53,390 nt of DNA from Pseudanabaena sp. SR411 (GCF_002251945.1 NZ_NDHW01000170.1:29699-83088); one strand, 5' to 3'. Positions 23,921 through 33,108 are shown, counted from the stretch's first letter. Numbers and translations are program-made. Notes: generated from the letters alone by a model not told the origin.

Positions 23921-24186
23921 GCGATCGCCCTGAAGCGAATAATCTTCTCGGCTTATATGTAATTTTCGCGAACAAAACTAAGGAGCAAGTACAAGCTGAA
24001 GCGGCGACATGGCGCGGTTGGGGTGATTCTAAGACTGTACTGACTGATGCGGCGATCGCGCATCTTAAGCCAATTCAAACTAAATATGATGAAGTAGTAA
24101 AAGAATCAAGTTACCTCGATCGTGTATTACATGAATGGCGCGAAAAAGCTGTGGAGACAGCTTTTAAAACTCTAAATACTGCTTAA
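23921..24186 (+). pseudogene. Duplicate 3' fragment of trpS
   Basis: Beginning at a GCGATCGC octamer (23921), the DNA matches trpS from 21126 onward. The frame from 23923 encodes 87 residues with 12 differences from TrpS (for example NKTKEQVQAEAATWRGWGD) and ends at TAA 24184, about 11 codons short of the true C-terminus. There is no start codon or ribosome-binding site in frame. It lacks the catalytic domain, so it cannot be a synthetase. It closes a 2.5-kb segment whose other boundary is intact trpS. Confidence 0.85.
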
Positions 24187-24291
24187 AAGATATTCGTACG
24201 CTTTTCAAAGATTAAGATGTATTGAGGGAACTTGTCCCCCAATATGCAGTGCAGTAACCTTTAGAAGTCCTATCGCTCAGAAAGAATTTGT

Positions 24292-24672
24292 ATGCAGAAT
24301 GCAATTAACTGGTTTGAGATCCCTGCGACTGACTTTGATCGTGCAGTCGCCTTTTACAGCGCCGTGCTGGCAGTGGATATCCAAAAGGCAGAATTTATGG
24401 GAGAGCCACAGGCTTTCTTTCCTATGGATCGAGAAAGTGTTGGTGGCGCGATCGTCAAAAGCGATCGATTAACTCCTTCAGCGACAGGTACTTTGATCTA
24501 CCTAAATCTGGGTACTGTTGAGAACCTAGAGCAAGCACTCGAACGGGTAGAATCAAATGGCGGCAAGGTTTATATGCCAAAAACCGATATTGGTGACCCA
24601 GGTTTTATCGGACTGATTCTCGATACAGAAGGCAATTCCATTGGGTTTCATGCACTGAAGCCCAATGAATAA
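24292..24672 (+). CDS. VOC-superfamily (glyoxalase-like) protein
   Basis: 126 residues forming one pair of beta-alpha-beta-beta-beta modules: INWFEIPATDFDRAVAFYSAVLAV, then GGKVYMPKTDIGDPGFIGLILDTEGNSIGFHA. This is the common small VOC dimer type. The substrate is unknown; members include glyoxalases, dioxygenases and resistance proteins. It converges on trmB and ends at the shared terminator 24672-24707. Confidence 0.85.
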   Translation: MQNAINWFEIPATDFDRAVAFYSAVLAVDIQKAEFMGEPQAFFPMDRESVGGAIVKSDRLTPSATGTLIYLNLGTVENLEQALERVESNGGKVYMPKTDIGDPGFIGLILDTEGNSIGFHALKPNE

Positions 24673-24707
24673 TAAAAAAAGCGGTGCTTCGCACCGCCTT
24701 TTTTTAT
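24672..24707. terminator. Bidirectional terminator between VOC gene and trmB
   Basis: ATAAAAAAAGCGGTGC-TTC-GCACCGCCTTTTTTTAT gives a GC stem flanked by A and T runs on both sides, so it can end transcripts in both directions. The triloop and cap style match the family A hairpins. Confidence 0.85.
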
Positions 24708-24717
24708 GAGAAACAGT

Positions 24718-25428
24718 CTATTTTCGTTTGAAATAAACTCGATAAACTGGCAGACCTTGAGAGATTACTGAACTTTCGCGCTCGGTGGGAATATGCTCAG
24801 GAAAAATCGAACTATCGGCAAAATTTCCAGCCCCAGCGAGATTAATAAAATTATCATTGGCATCGAAATGTTGGCGCATATCCTCAGCGACTTCCAATAC
24901 ATCAGACTGCAAAAATACATCGGCATTAGGCATAAGTAACTCCGCTAAAGTTGCCACTAACTCAGGTTGGACGGCGCGGCGTTTTTGTTGGCGACGCTTA
25001 AACCAAGGATCGGGAAATTGGACTGTAACTTCATGCAATGAGCCTTTAGTTAATAGTCCTGCTAGCGACACATTGGCATTGCAAAAAATATAATGCAGAT
25101 TTTTTAAATCTAGTTCATCACGCACCTCATTACAGCGATCGACTAGCGGCTCCCGAATTTCTAAACCCAAAAAATTCCAATCTGGCTTAAGTTGCGCCAT
25201 TTGCAAAATATAACGTCCCCTTGCCGAGCCAATATCTAGACTTAAGGGCTTTGACCAATCAGCATAAACTTCTGTCCAGACTGGTGGTGCGATCGCCACG
25301 CTGTATTTTTTAGCTAATGGATTAACGTGTTCACGCACACGCGCCCGTCGCGAAACATTTTCATTGCTAACGTTGACAATGATTTCGGTTGGGGATGTTT
25401 TGGGTTGGGGAGTTGAGGAGTCTTGCAT
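24718..25428 (-). CDS. trmB: tRNA (guanine-N7-)-methyltransferase
   Basis: 236 residues. The SAM motif LDIGSARGRYILQMA is at about residue 60, FLGLEIREPLVDRC follows, and the TrmB signature FPDPWFKRRQQKRR is at about 140. It makes m7G46 in tRNA. The N-terminal 35 residues (Ser/Thr/Pro-rich) are longer than in many homologues, and an internal start cannot be excluded. Gene order places it convergent with the VOC gene. Confidence 0.93.
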   Translation of the reverse strand: MQDSSTPQPKTSPTEIIVNVSNENVSRRARVREHVNPLAKKYSVAIAPPVWTEVYADWSKPLSLDIGSARGRYILQMAQLKPDWNFLGLEIREPLVDRCNEVRDELDLKNLHYIFCNANVSLAGLLTKGSLHEVTVQFPDPWFKRRQQKRRAVQPELVATLAELLMPNADVFLQSDVLEVAEDMRQHFDANDNFINLAGAGNFADSSIFPEHIPTERESSVISQGLPVYRVYFKRK

Positions 25429-25564
25429 AGTATTTAAGGATACCTCTTCAGATCATGCCAAAACAACTGACAAAAAACGACTTTTGGTTTTTGGTAAACA
25501 CTTTTGATCCCAGCTCTGCGATATATCTGGATAACGCTAAAAATTCACCAACTTATCGATCGCT

Positions 25565-26590
25565 ATGCCTGTCGCGGATTGGTCTTTAAAGCATTTCCCC
25601 AGTATGTCTGACCACCATATTTTCCCCATTACCTATTCCACCCTTGCGCCGCAAGCATTGGTAGATCGTGTCTTATCCCGCTATGCCGTGGGTGAAATTA
25701 CTAGTTGTGTATTTTGGATGCGGGGGCTGAGCGATATCTATCTAGTGGAAGCAGGCGATCGCCGTTATGTATTGCGAGTTTCCCATGCCCATTGGCGATC
25801 TAAGGCTGAAATTGAATTTGAACTAGAATTATTAGCGTTTTTACATAAAAATTATATTCCCGTAGCCTATCCCCTCACCACCAATGATGGACAATTAGCG
25901 ATCGAAATTCCAGCCCTTGAGGGTAAACGCTATGCTTCATTATTTACCTACGCTACAGGTCAAGTGGCTGTTGGGGATCTAAATAAAGTACAGGCTCAAA
26001 GATTAGGGGAAACCTTAGCCAAGCTGCACAATACAGCCCAAAATTTTCACTGTCATGTTGATCGTCCCCATTTGACGATCGAATATTTGCTAGATGACTC
26101 CTTACGAGAACTGTCACCGTTTTTGCGTGGCTCAGCCAGATCCTATATGAATGAGGCGATCGCCCAAATCAAAGAACAAATCCATCATTTACCCAAAGAA
26201 TTTCCCATTTGGAGCGTCTGCTGGGGTGATCCGCATAGTGGTAATGTGCATTTTACGGAAACCAATGAGATCACCCTATTTGATTTTGATCAATGTGGTT
26301 ATGGCTGGCGATCGTTTGATATTGCCAAATTTTTGCAAGTTACTTTGCAAGCAGGTATCAGTCCTAGCGTCCGCAAAGCTTTTTTACATGGTTATCAATC
26401 AGCCCAGCCCCTTGAGGACATTGAGTTGAAATGTATGCAACCCTTAATGCAAGTCGCGCAGATCTGGTCATGGGCAATCAGTGTCAAGTCGGCGATCGTG
26501 CATAATCACAGCAAACTTGATGATAGTTACTTCCACTATCGTCTCGAACATTTCAAGATGCTGCGATCGCCCGACTGGAAGCCTTTTTAA
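25565..26590 (+). CDS. Aminoglycoside phosphotransferase-fold (APH) kinase family protein
   Basis: 341 residues, or 328 if ATG 25604 is used; homologues of this type start near the latter. YVLRVSH supplies the ATP-site lysine equivalent, CWGDPHSGNVHF the Brenner catalytic loop (D-x-x-x-x-N) and ITLFDFDQCGYG the metal-binding aspartate. The fold covers choline, homoserine, fructosamine and SrkA-type protein kinases. The substrate cannot be assigned. It is monocistronic, followed by two tandem family A hairpins. Confidence 0.8.
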   Translation: MPVADWSLKHFPSMSDHHIFPITYSTLAPQALVDRVLSRYAVGEITSCVFWMRGLSDIYLVEAGDRRYVLRVSHAHWRSKAEIEFELELLAFLHKNYIPVAYPLTTNDGQLAIEIPALEGKRYASLFTYATGQVAVGDLNKVQAQRLGETLAKLHNTAQNFHCHVDRPHLTIEYLLDDSLRELSPFLRGSARSYMNEAIAQIKEQIHHLPKEFPIWSVCWGDPHSGNVHFTETNEITLFDFDQCGYGWRSFDIAKFLQVTLQAGISPSVRKAFLHGYQSAQPLEDIELKCMQPLMQVAQIWSWAISVKSAIVHNHSKLDDSYFHYRLEHFKMLRSPDWKPF

Positions 26591-26625
26591 TTTATATAGC
26601 AACGCAAGAGATAGCTAGACAAATC

Positions 26626-26680
26626 AAACCCAAAAAGATGAGTGGCGGCGCGAAGCGCCGCCACTCATCTTTTTGGGTTT
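26626..26680. repeat. Family A hairpin with flanking outer motifs, 26-bp stem
   Basis: Perfect arms 26626-26651 and 26655-26680 with cap GGCGGCGC-GAA-GCGCCGCC. The right flank continues into ATGTCCTAAGCAAAAC...ATTGCTATA (to 26709), and the left flank holds a decayed inverted counterpart (TATAGCAACGCAAG near 26595). This shows the complete element: outer motif, variable arm, cap, inverted arm, inverted outer motif. Confidence 0.88.
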
Positions 26681-26739
26681 ATGTCCTAAGCAAAACTAAC
26701 ATTGCTATAGCAAAGCTCGAACTACAGCGCTTTGCGCTC

Positions 26740-26783
26740 AAACCCAAAAGGCGACGCGTTGCAACGCGTCGCCTTTTGGGTTT
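26740..26783. repeat. Family A-like palindrome, 22-bp arms without loop
   Basis: A perfect 44-bp palindrome with arms 26740-26761 and 26762-26783, again starting AAACCCAAAAG. The centre is CGACGCGTTGCAACGCGTCG in place of the usual GCGC-triloop-GCGC cap. It is in tandem with 26626-26680. Confidence 0.85.
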
Positions 26784-26873
26784 TGTGCAGGAACAGTTAA
26801 CACGGCTGACTATAATTGAGATTTAATAGTTATTAACAAAAGACAAACTATCCTAACTTATTCTCAATAAATC

Positions 26874-27365
26874 ATGAAATATTGGCGATTCATCACCAGC
26901 ATTATCCTAGCAACTGTTTTATTTTTAAGCCCTTTGCCAGTACAAGCCGCTAGCTCCTCCAGTGTGACTGGATCAATTCTCAACAAAGCCGAAGGAGAGG
27001 ATTTCTCTGGGAAAAACTTAATTAGAGCTGAATTTACAAGTGTGACTTTAAAAAATGCTAATTTTACCAATGCTGATTTGCGTGGCGCACTTTTCAACGG
27101 CGTTTTATTAGATGGAGCGAATTTACATGGGAGTGATTTTAGTTCAGGAATAGCTTACGTCACTAGATTTAAGAATGTCGATCTGAGTGACGCAATCTTA
27201 GCTGATACCAATATGTTGCGATCGACCTTTGATGGTGTGGATGTCACAGGTACTGACTTCACCAATGCATTGATAGATGTGCAGCAATTAAAGAAACTTT
27301 GTATTAACGCTTCTGGCACAAACTCGAAAACAGGTGTTGATACCCGCGAATCTCTAGGCTGCTAA
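26874..27365 (+). CDS. Exported pentapeptide-repeat protein
   Basis: 163 residues. The signal peptide (MKYWRFITSIILATVLFLSP, cleavage near VQAAS) directs export. Residues 40-125 contain A(N/D)(L/F)xx repeats (LKNANFTNADLRGALFNG, LDGANLHGSDF), forming a right-handed beta-helix. The C-terminus has two cysteines (LCIN, SLGC) that could form a disulfide. It resembles the short lumenal pentapeptide proteins of cyanobacteria and chloroplasts, of unknown function. Its stop codon joins the hairpin at 27366-27394, shared with kaiC. Confidence 0.88.
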   Translation: MKYWRFITSIILATVLFLSPLPVQAASSSSVTGSILNKAEGEDFSGKNLIRAEFTSVTLKNANFTNADLRGALFNGVLLDGANLHGSDFSSGIAYVTRFKNVDLSDAILADTNMLRSTFDGVDVTGTDFTNALIDVQQLKKLCINASGTNSKTGVDTRESLGC

Positions 27366-27394
27366 AACAAAGGAGCGCAACGCGCTCCTTTGTT
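27366..27394. terminator. Family A hairpin between convergent pentapeptide gene and kaiC
   Basis: Arms 27366-27378 and 27382-27394 (13 bp, perfect) with cap GGAGCGC-AAC-GCGCTCC. The left arm begins right after one TAA, and the right arm contains part of the kaiC TAA (27393-27395). It fills the gap and can stop both transcripts. Confidence 0.85.
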
Positions 27395-28961
27395 ATTCCA
27401 AAGGCTCAACGGATACACCGCGAATGATCCGTGACAGTTCTGATTTTTCATCCACAGATACTCTTGTTGGTGAACCACTTAAAATCCGCTCAAATCCTTG
27501 GAATGAATCCTTGATTTGTGCCCCTTCATCGGTAATAACATATTCACGAATACGGCTGTCATGGCGCGATCCCCGCATCTTGAATACATTGACCGCACGC
27601 GACATTTGTCCACGAATTTCAACATATTGCAACAGAATAATTGTGTCTGTAATCGTCGAAATATGTGACTCAGTAATTGAATGCGAACCCATGAACTGAT
27701 CGGTTGTATTCGTAAATAAGCCAGTAATTTCTTCTTGCTTAACATAGCCAGTTAAGCCAATCACGAACTGACGGAAGGTATTGTTGCTGACACCTCTAGC
27801 TAGAGCCGAAAGAGAATCGATCGCAATTCGAGATGGCTTAAAGGACTCAATTTCAGACTTAATTACCTGTAGATGATCTTCTAGACCAGATGACTCAGGG
27901 TAAACACAAATAATTTTTAATAAGCCAGAACTTTCCCATTTGTCGAAATCAGTTCCCCAAGATGAAGCATTGCGCGTAAGCTGTTGGCGAGACTCTTCAT
28001 AGGCAAACAAGATTGCCCGTTCGCCATTTTCGCAACCATTTTCAATAAACTTACTGACCATTAAAGTCTTGCCAGTACCCGTAGCTCCTGTGGTCAAGAT
28101 AATTGAGTCTTTGAAATAGCCTCCGCCGCACATTTCATCAAGCGTAGTGATACCTGAAGAGACTCTGGTATTAGATGATTTTTGGGTAAGCCGCATTGCC
28201 CCTAGAGGGAAAATGTTAATTCCTTTAGTGGTCATTGTAAATGGAAATTCGCCCTTCATGTGGGTTGTACCACGCAGTTTGAGAATTTCGGCAGTACGAT
28301 GGCGACGTTCTCCATCAAGGACGTTTCTTAAAATAATGACATTATCAGAAACAAATTCTTCTACCCCAAATCTTGCCACGGGTCCATATTCTAATTCGCG
28401 CTCGGTGGTCATGACTGTGGTTACACCAAGGGACTTGAGACGCGCCACAATCCGAAAAATTTCACGTCGGACTAAGCCTAGTGAGTCATACTGCTGAAAG
28501 ATTGCCGTCATCGAATCGATCGAGATCCGCTTAGCTTTGTACTTGATAATTGCATACTGAATGCGTTCAATTAGGGCTGATAGATCGAAATCGCCAACTA
28601 CTTCTTGACCTTCAGGATCAGGTGAAGCATCGAGGATAAATAATCTACCTTGATCGATTAACTCTTGGAGATCCCAATTAAAACTATGAGCATTTTTGAT
28701 AATGTCAGATGGCGACTCTTCAAAGGTAACAAATACGCCATGCTCGTCCAGCCCTGTAATGCCGTTATAAAGAAACTGCATTGCTAATAAAGTTTTTCCA
28801 GTACCAGATGTACCACTAACAAGAGTTGATCGCCCCTTGGGTAGCCCCCCATGAGTGATATCATCTAACCCCTCAATCATGGTGCGTAACTTCTGCACAC
28901 CTAGCTCTTGTCTTTTAGTATCGTTGCTGTCGTTATTTTTTTCAATTGATGAGCTAGTCAT
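27393..28961 (-). CDS. kaiC: Circadian clock ATPase/kinase KaiC
   Basis: 522 residues from ATG 28961; a TTG at 28967 would add two. Two RecA-type halves: CI Walker A GTSGTGKT (about 51-57) and CII Walker A GATGTGKT (about 293). The CII phosphorylation pair is intact in [10 protein letters not shown] (Ser-Thr), and the C-terminal A-loop/tail [18 protein letters not shown] is present. KaiC hexamers autophosphorylate and dephosphorylate on a daily cycle. The ATG overlaps the kaiB stop by 8 nt (ATGACTAG), so translation is coupled. Gene order kaiA-kaiB-kaiC is standard. Confidence 0.98.
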   Translation of the reverse strand: MTSSSIEKNNDSNDTKRQELGVQKLRTMIEGLDDITHGGLPKGRSTLVSGTSGTGKTLLAMQFLYNGITGLDEHGVFVTFEESPSDIIKNAHSFNWDLQELIDQGRLFILDASPDPEGQEVVGDFDLSALIERIQYAIIKYKAKRISIDSMTAIFQQYDSLGLVRREIFRIVARLKSLGVTTVMTTERELEYGPVARFGVEEFVSDNVIILRNVLDGERRHRTAEILKLRGTTHMKGEFPFTMTTKGINIFPLGAMRLTQKSSNTRVSSGITTLDEMCGGGYFKDSIILTTGATGTGKTLMVSKFIENGCENGERAILFAYEESRQQLTRNASSWGTDFDKWESSGLLKIICVYPESSGLEDHLQVIKSEIESFKPSRIAIDSLSALARGVSNNTFRQFVIGLTGYVKQEEITGLFTNTTDQFMGSHSITESHISTITDTIILLQYVEIRGQMSRAVNVFKMRGSRHDSRIREYVITDEGAQIKDSFQGFERILSGSPTRVSVDEKSELSRIIRGVSVEPLE

Positions 28962-29253
28962 TGCCAATTAATTCCTCATATAGTAAATCTAGTCCGATTA
29001 ATACCTTCTCTCGATCAGATAGGTCGCCAATTATTTTTCTAACTGGTGGTGGTAAAACCTTTGCTAGGGTAGGAGTAGCTAGGATTTTATCTTCTTCAGC
29101 TAGTTGTGGGTTTTTAAGCACATCAATGACCTTCAATGTATAAACTCCTTGAAACTCTTTCTCAAGGATATCGTTGAGCATCTTCAGCGCCCGCACTGAG
29201 TTTGGCGTGTTGCCTGCGACGTAGAGTTTTAGGACGTAGGTTTTACGAATCAT
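28954..29253 (-). CDS. kaiB: Circadian clock protein KaiB
   Basis: 99 residues of the thioredoxin-like KaiB family: [42 protein letters not shown]. It binds phosphorylated KaiC CI after switching fold, sequesters KaiA and recruits output proteins. The length (99) is close to the usual 102-108, with a slightly shorter acidic tail. It overlaps kaiC by 8 nt. Its promoter must lie in the 347-bp gap to kaiA. Confidence 0.98.
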   Translation of the reverse strand: MIRKTYVLKLYVAGNTPNSVRALKMLNDILEKEFQGVYTLKVIDVLKNPQLAEEDKILATPTLAKVLPPPVRKIIGDLSDREKVLIGLDLLYEELIGND

Positions 29254-29353
29254 TTCATTAATTGTGGTTGCGTCGGCTATTTATAACGTATCTCTTAAAC
29301 TTCTAGAAAATAAATCTTTGCATTTACTATGGGGTAGTCCTACAATTTTTATG

Positions 29354-29387
29354 GGTAAGGTGGTGCGAAGCGCCGCCTATCCTTACC
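29354..29387. repeat. Decayed family A hairpin upstream of kaiB
   Basis: GGTAAGGTGGTGC-GAA-GCGCCGCCTATCCTTACC: the cap is recognisable, but the left arm has lost about five bases compared with the right. Outer flanks (CTATGGGGTAGTCCTA and TAGGAATACCTACTATGG) are also inverted copies. It sits in the probable kaiBC promoter/leader region, about 100 bp before kaiB. Confidence 0.6.
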
Positions 29388-29549
29388 TTTTTAGGAATAC
29401 CTACTATGGGGAGATAGATGAACATAGACAAAGTTTAGACAAAATATAGGCAGGGTTTCAAGATTTGAATTAGATTAAGTCGCTTTAATCTTGTGAATAT
29501 TCAGGTAAAGCAGCTTGATGAGCTCTAAAGATATTTTGAAATTATTTGA

Positions 29550-29590
29550 GTAATTGTGTTGCTGGCGAAAAGAGTCAGCAACACAATTAC
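29550..29590 (-). terminator. Stem-loop downstream of kaiA
   Basis: Perfect 15-bp arms GTAATTGTGTTGCTG (29550-29564) and CAGCAACACAATTAC (29576-29590) with an 11-nt loop, starting 10 bp after the kaiA stop. It probably ends the kaiA transcript and separates it from kaiBC. The rest of 29254-29600 contains no gene and should hold the kaiBC promoter. Confidence 0.75.
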
Positions 29591-29600
29591 ATGGCTGCTT

Positions 29601-30482
29601 TTAAGATCGTGGGATAGATCGACGATATAGCTCACATAGGTGGGCAATCATATCAATTAGTGTAATTCGATAATCTAGTAAAATTTCATCATTTCGACCT
29701 TCTAATCTTAATTGCTTAGCAAATTCGTCCATCAGTTCCATATGAATTTCTAGAACCTGTGATACGGAAATATCGGCAAAAAAGGAGAGATTGACAAATT
29801 CATCGATATTTTGATTTAAATTGTCATTTTTTTCGAGAAAGTACTCGAGGATGATCGACCGATAAATGTTTTTTAAGCGATCGATATACTCTTTCCTATC
29901 TTCAGGCGATAGGTTGCGGAGAAATAATCGTGAATCGCGTTTGTAATACACCCCCAAATACCCCAATCTTTCATTAAGCTTTCTAGCTAATCGCTGTTGT
30001 TGGACACTTAAAGATTCAGAAGCCGCACTGTGCGGAATATTGACATAGACTTGATGTCTAACTTGTGGCGAAATCTTGATAAAAGTATCGATCGCCTGAT
30101 CAATAATTGTTGGCAGATCTTGAATCTGATCAAAATTGATACTGATACTAGCTCGATAAAAGTCCTTTGATTCGCTTTGTTCATAGAGAGGGTCGCTTTG
30201 TTCATCAAGATCTTCTAGAACTAGTATGGTGGGTATGAAAATGTTTAACATACCAAGGTGATCGATGACAGCTTCGACATCGCGGATCACATTTTTAAAT
30301 ATAACTAGACAATCTTGGGCATTTTGAGTTTTTGTTAATAAACTTACAAGTGCTTCTAATTCGGAAACAACCGTAATGGTGTATCGATCCTCTGGCAAAT
30401 GCTTTGCGAGAGTAGATTTGGTTTGGTTGACATTAGCTTCGGCCACCAAACAGCATACTTGTAGATTGGACAGAACAGGCAC
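29601..30482 (-). CDS. kaiA: Circadian clock protein KaiA (full length)
   Basis: 293 residues: an N-terminal pseudo-receiver (about 1-135, VCCLVAEANVNQ onward, no phospho-acceptor pattern) and the C-terminal four-helix KaiC-binding domain (about 170-290, LSPEDRKEYIDRLKNIYRSI, MELMDEFAKQLRLEGRNDEILLDYRI). The long form like that of Synechococcus elongatus (284 residues), not the short Nostoc form. KaiA stimulates KaiC autophosphorylation by binding its A-loop. The region between it and the divergent kinase at 30646 is 163 bp. Confidence 0.97.
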   Translation of the reverse strand: MPVLSNLQVCCLVAEANVNQTKSTLAKHLPEDRYTITVVSELEALVSLLTKTQNAQDCLVIFKNVIRDVEAVIDHLGMLNIFIPTILVLEDLDEQSDPLYEQSESKDFYRASISINFDQIQDLPTIIDQAIDTFIKISPQVRHQVYVNIPHSAASESLSVQQQRLARKLNERLGYLGVYYKRDSRLFLRNLSPEDRKEYIDRLKNIYRSIILEYFLEKNDNLNQNIDEFVNLSFFADISVSQVLEIHMELMDEFAKQLRLEGRNDEILLDYRITLIDMIAHLCELYRRSIPRS

Positions 30483-30645
30483 GGGCTATTGGTGGTTGAT
30501 AATGACTTGAATTTTATCTTAAGCTTTATTTTCGCACTTAAATAGCGAAATCATGTGAGATTGGTGATTGTACTATATATAAAAATTTATAGGCTGTTAG
30601 TGACAAACACCACTTATTAAACATAATCCAAAAGGGTTTCAGCAT

Positions 30646-33108
30646 ATGGACTCCCTCATCTTAAATCAGTCTTTAGAGATATATGGACAGTCGATTGTAG
30701 CAATTTGCCGACTACCCACTGATACTGCTAAAGCAATAGCCCTTCTTCAAAAAGGATGGTCTAATGTGGTGGTGGTGGATCAAAATGATCTGCCACAGGG
30801 TTTGTTTAATGCACGATGTTTATTAAATTGGCAATCTAAATCAGTAGATGGTTATACATTTTCTGCGCCATCGATCGCCTTAGAAGACATTGATCTTGAG
30901 CCATTACCTGCGATTTCGATCGCCATGACGATCGCCGATTTTTTACAGAGAATCTCACAATATCGGCATTCAGCAGAAACTTGGGCTTTGGTGGACAGCA
31001 ATGGCAAATTTACCGCACTCTTGGAGGTCTCAAGCCTATTGCGATCGCTAGTACAAGAAGACAAAAATCAAAGTCCGTCAGTAACCTCGTTGTTACTGCC
31101 CTTGATCTATCAATTGCCTCTGCCTGTGATGGTCAGCGATCGCGATGGAGCGATCGTGGGGATGAATGCCGCATGGCGCAATAGCTTATACGAGAGTATA
31201 CCTAGTAAGGCTGTGACAGCTATCCCAGTTATGCCAGTAGCTGAGACTGGTAGCCATATCTCAAATACGTCTATATCTACAACAAATGGATCTACAACAA
31301 ATGGTCAGGTTGATCATAGTCCCCAAGTACTAGAGCCAAAGCTACCCGTAACCCACCAGTTCTGCACTACGGATGGGGCCTCGTTTACATGGCAAGTGAT
31401 TAGTGTGGCTTTGCAGGGTAGTTTGCAAGGGCTAGATCTGGCGATCGCCTACGACATTACCGCCCAAAAAAATCTGGCTCAAGAGTTATCGGGACTAAGT
31501 CGGGTCAAAGATGAATTTTTGACCTGTATTAATCATGAGCTAAAAACACCGTTAACCTCAGTAATTGGGATTGCGAGTTTATTGAGCAACAACACCTTTG
31601 GCGAACTGAATGAACGTCAGAGTCGCTATGTGAAGATGATTCATCAAAGTGGTCGGCAATTGGTTTCGATAATTGATAATATTTTTGACCTTGCTAAAGC
31701 GGAGTCGGGGCAACTAGAACTATATGCTGAGACTGTTTCTGTCAAAGAGATTTGTCAAAAAAGCATTCAGCAAGCGAAGAAGTTGGTTCAACAGGATTCT
31801 ACGATTTTTCGCAACTATAACTTTGAAGAAGGATGGGAGTTAGACATTCACCTAGATATCGATCCAACGGTACAGACAATTTATGCTGATGAAACGAGAT
31901 TGCAGCAAATGCTCGTCAATCTGCTTTCCAATGCTTTTAAATTTAGTTTTTTGCCATCGGAATTGGTGGATGATGTACCATCTATTTCGCCGCAAATAGG
32001 AGTGACGGTGAAGTGGTGGGAAGGCTGGCTCGCCATCACGGTCTGGGATCAAGGGATTGGTATACCTGAAGAGAAACAAAGTTTAGTATTTCAAAAATTT
32101 CAACAGGTGGAAAATGTCCTGACTCGCCGCTTTGAAGGTACTGGCTCCAGCTTGCTCTTAACCAGACATCTAGCGCGTTTACATGGTGGTGATATTACCT
32201 TTGTTTCACAGGTAGATGTGGGCAGTCAGTTTACAATTTTGTTGCCACCTGAGAATAGCTTCAATCATGATCATGTCCAATTTGAGCAGCTTGAGCGACG
32301 GATGGATATCAGTCATGGTCGCTTAGTATTGATTGTCGAAACTTCTACGGAGGTTTTAGACTGGCTGAGAAATACTCTGGCGGATTTCAATTATCAAGTA
32401 GTAATTGCGCGATCGGGAACTGAGGCTCTAGAAAAAGCAAGGCGGTTGCAACCTTGTCTAATTTTGTTGAGTCCAGATGTGCCAATGTTGTCGGGTTGGG
32501 ATGTGTTAGCCTTGCTCAAGGGAGATTCGGTAACCCAGCATATTCGAGTGGTGATGATGAAACGAGCCGATGAACCCAAAATTAATTCGCATCAAGCTGA
32601 TGGAATATTGCTCAAGCCGATCAAAGCTGCCGAATTGAGTGTATTTCTGCCTAACTATGTGGCTAGTCCAAAATCTCTCAAGTTCTTATACTTAAATCAA
32701 AATTTGGAAGAGGGTGTAATTGAATTAATGCACGACCTTGGTCATAGCTTACTAGAAGCGGAAGACTTGCCTCAAGCAGATGTATTATCCAAAATTTGGC
32801 AGCCAGATTTATTTCTGCTGGATGGTGATAATCAAGTTTTGTTAAAGTGTCTGGAAGATATTAGCCATTTAGAGACGCTATCAAGTTTACCAATCTTGAT
32901 CATTACCAAGTCAGCGATCGCCGAAATTAATTGGCTCCAAAATCGATTTACAAACCTGAGTTTGCATGATTGTCTGAGTTTGGATTTAGACAATTTAGAT
33001 ACAGCTAAAGCTGAGGTTTTGTTGGCTTTGCATCAGTCAATTAATAATGCTGTATGTTACTTTGTACCAAACTCTTTTGCGAATACTGCAACTATTAACC
33101 GTGGTTGA
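30646..33108 (+). CDS. Hybrid histidine kinase with two degenerate receivers, divergent from kaiA
   Basis: 820 residues. Residues 1-140 look like a CBS-domain pair (NVVVVDQNDLPQGLF, TWALVDSNGKFTALL). A PAS-like domain follows (LPVMVSDRDGAIVGMNAAW, about 157-270), HisKA with His in NHELKTPLTS (about 299), and HATPase (about 395-545, WDQGIGIPEEKQ, EGTGSSLLL). Two receiver-like domains end the protein (about 560-680 and 685-810). In the first the phospho-site region reads ILLSPDVPMLSG and lacks the normal Asp position; the second reads PDLFLLDGDN and lacks the acidic pair. Pseudo-receivers after the kinase core are a feature of the clock kinase CikA; together with its place beside kaiA this suggests a clock input/output role (inference). 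No membrane segments. Confidence 0.85.
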   Translation: MDSLILNQSLEIYGQSIVAICRLPTDTAKAIALLQKGWSNVVVVDQNDLPQGLFNARCLLNWQSKSVDGYTFSAPSIALEDIDLEPLPAISIAMTIADFLQRISQYRHSAETWALVDSNGKFTALLEVSSLLRSLVQEDKNQSPSVTSLLLPLIYQLPLPVMVSDRDGAIVGMNAAWRNSLYESIPSKAVTAIPVMPVAETGSHISNTSISTTNGSTTNGQVDHSPQVLEPKLPVTHQFCTTDGASFTWQVISVALQGSLQGLDLAIAYDITAQKNLAQELSGLSRVKDEFLTCINHELKTPLTSVIGIASLLSNNTFGELNERQSRYVKMIHQSGRQLVSIIDNIFDLAKAESGQLELYAETVSVKEICQKSIQQAKKLVQQDSTIFRNYNFEEGWELDIHLDIDPTVQTIYADETRLQQMLVNLLSNAFKFSFLPSELVDDVPSISPQIGVTVKWWEGWLAITVWDQGIGIPEEKQSLVFQKFQQVENVLTRRFEGTGSSLLLTRHLARLHGGDITFVSQVDVGSQFTILLPPENSFNHDHVQFEQLERRMDISHGRLVLIVETSTEVLDWLRNTLADFNYQVVIARSGTEALEKARRLQPCLILLSPDVPMLSGWDVLALLKGDSVTQHIRVVMMKRADEPKINSHQADGILLKPIKAAELSVFLPNYVASPKSLKFLYLNQNLEEGVIELMHDLGHSLLEAEDLPQADVLSKIWQPDLFLLDGDNQVLLKCLEDISHLETLSSLPILIITKSAIAEINWLQNRFTNLSLHDCLSLDLDNLDTAKAEVLLALHQSINNAVCYFVPNSFANTATINRG

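Noticed and set aside
29264-29449. Plus-strand open frame in the kaiA-kaiB gap
   Set aside because: It covers a decayed hairpin element and has no gene-like features.
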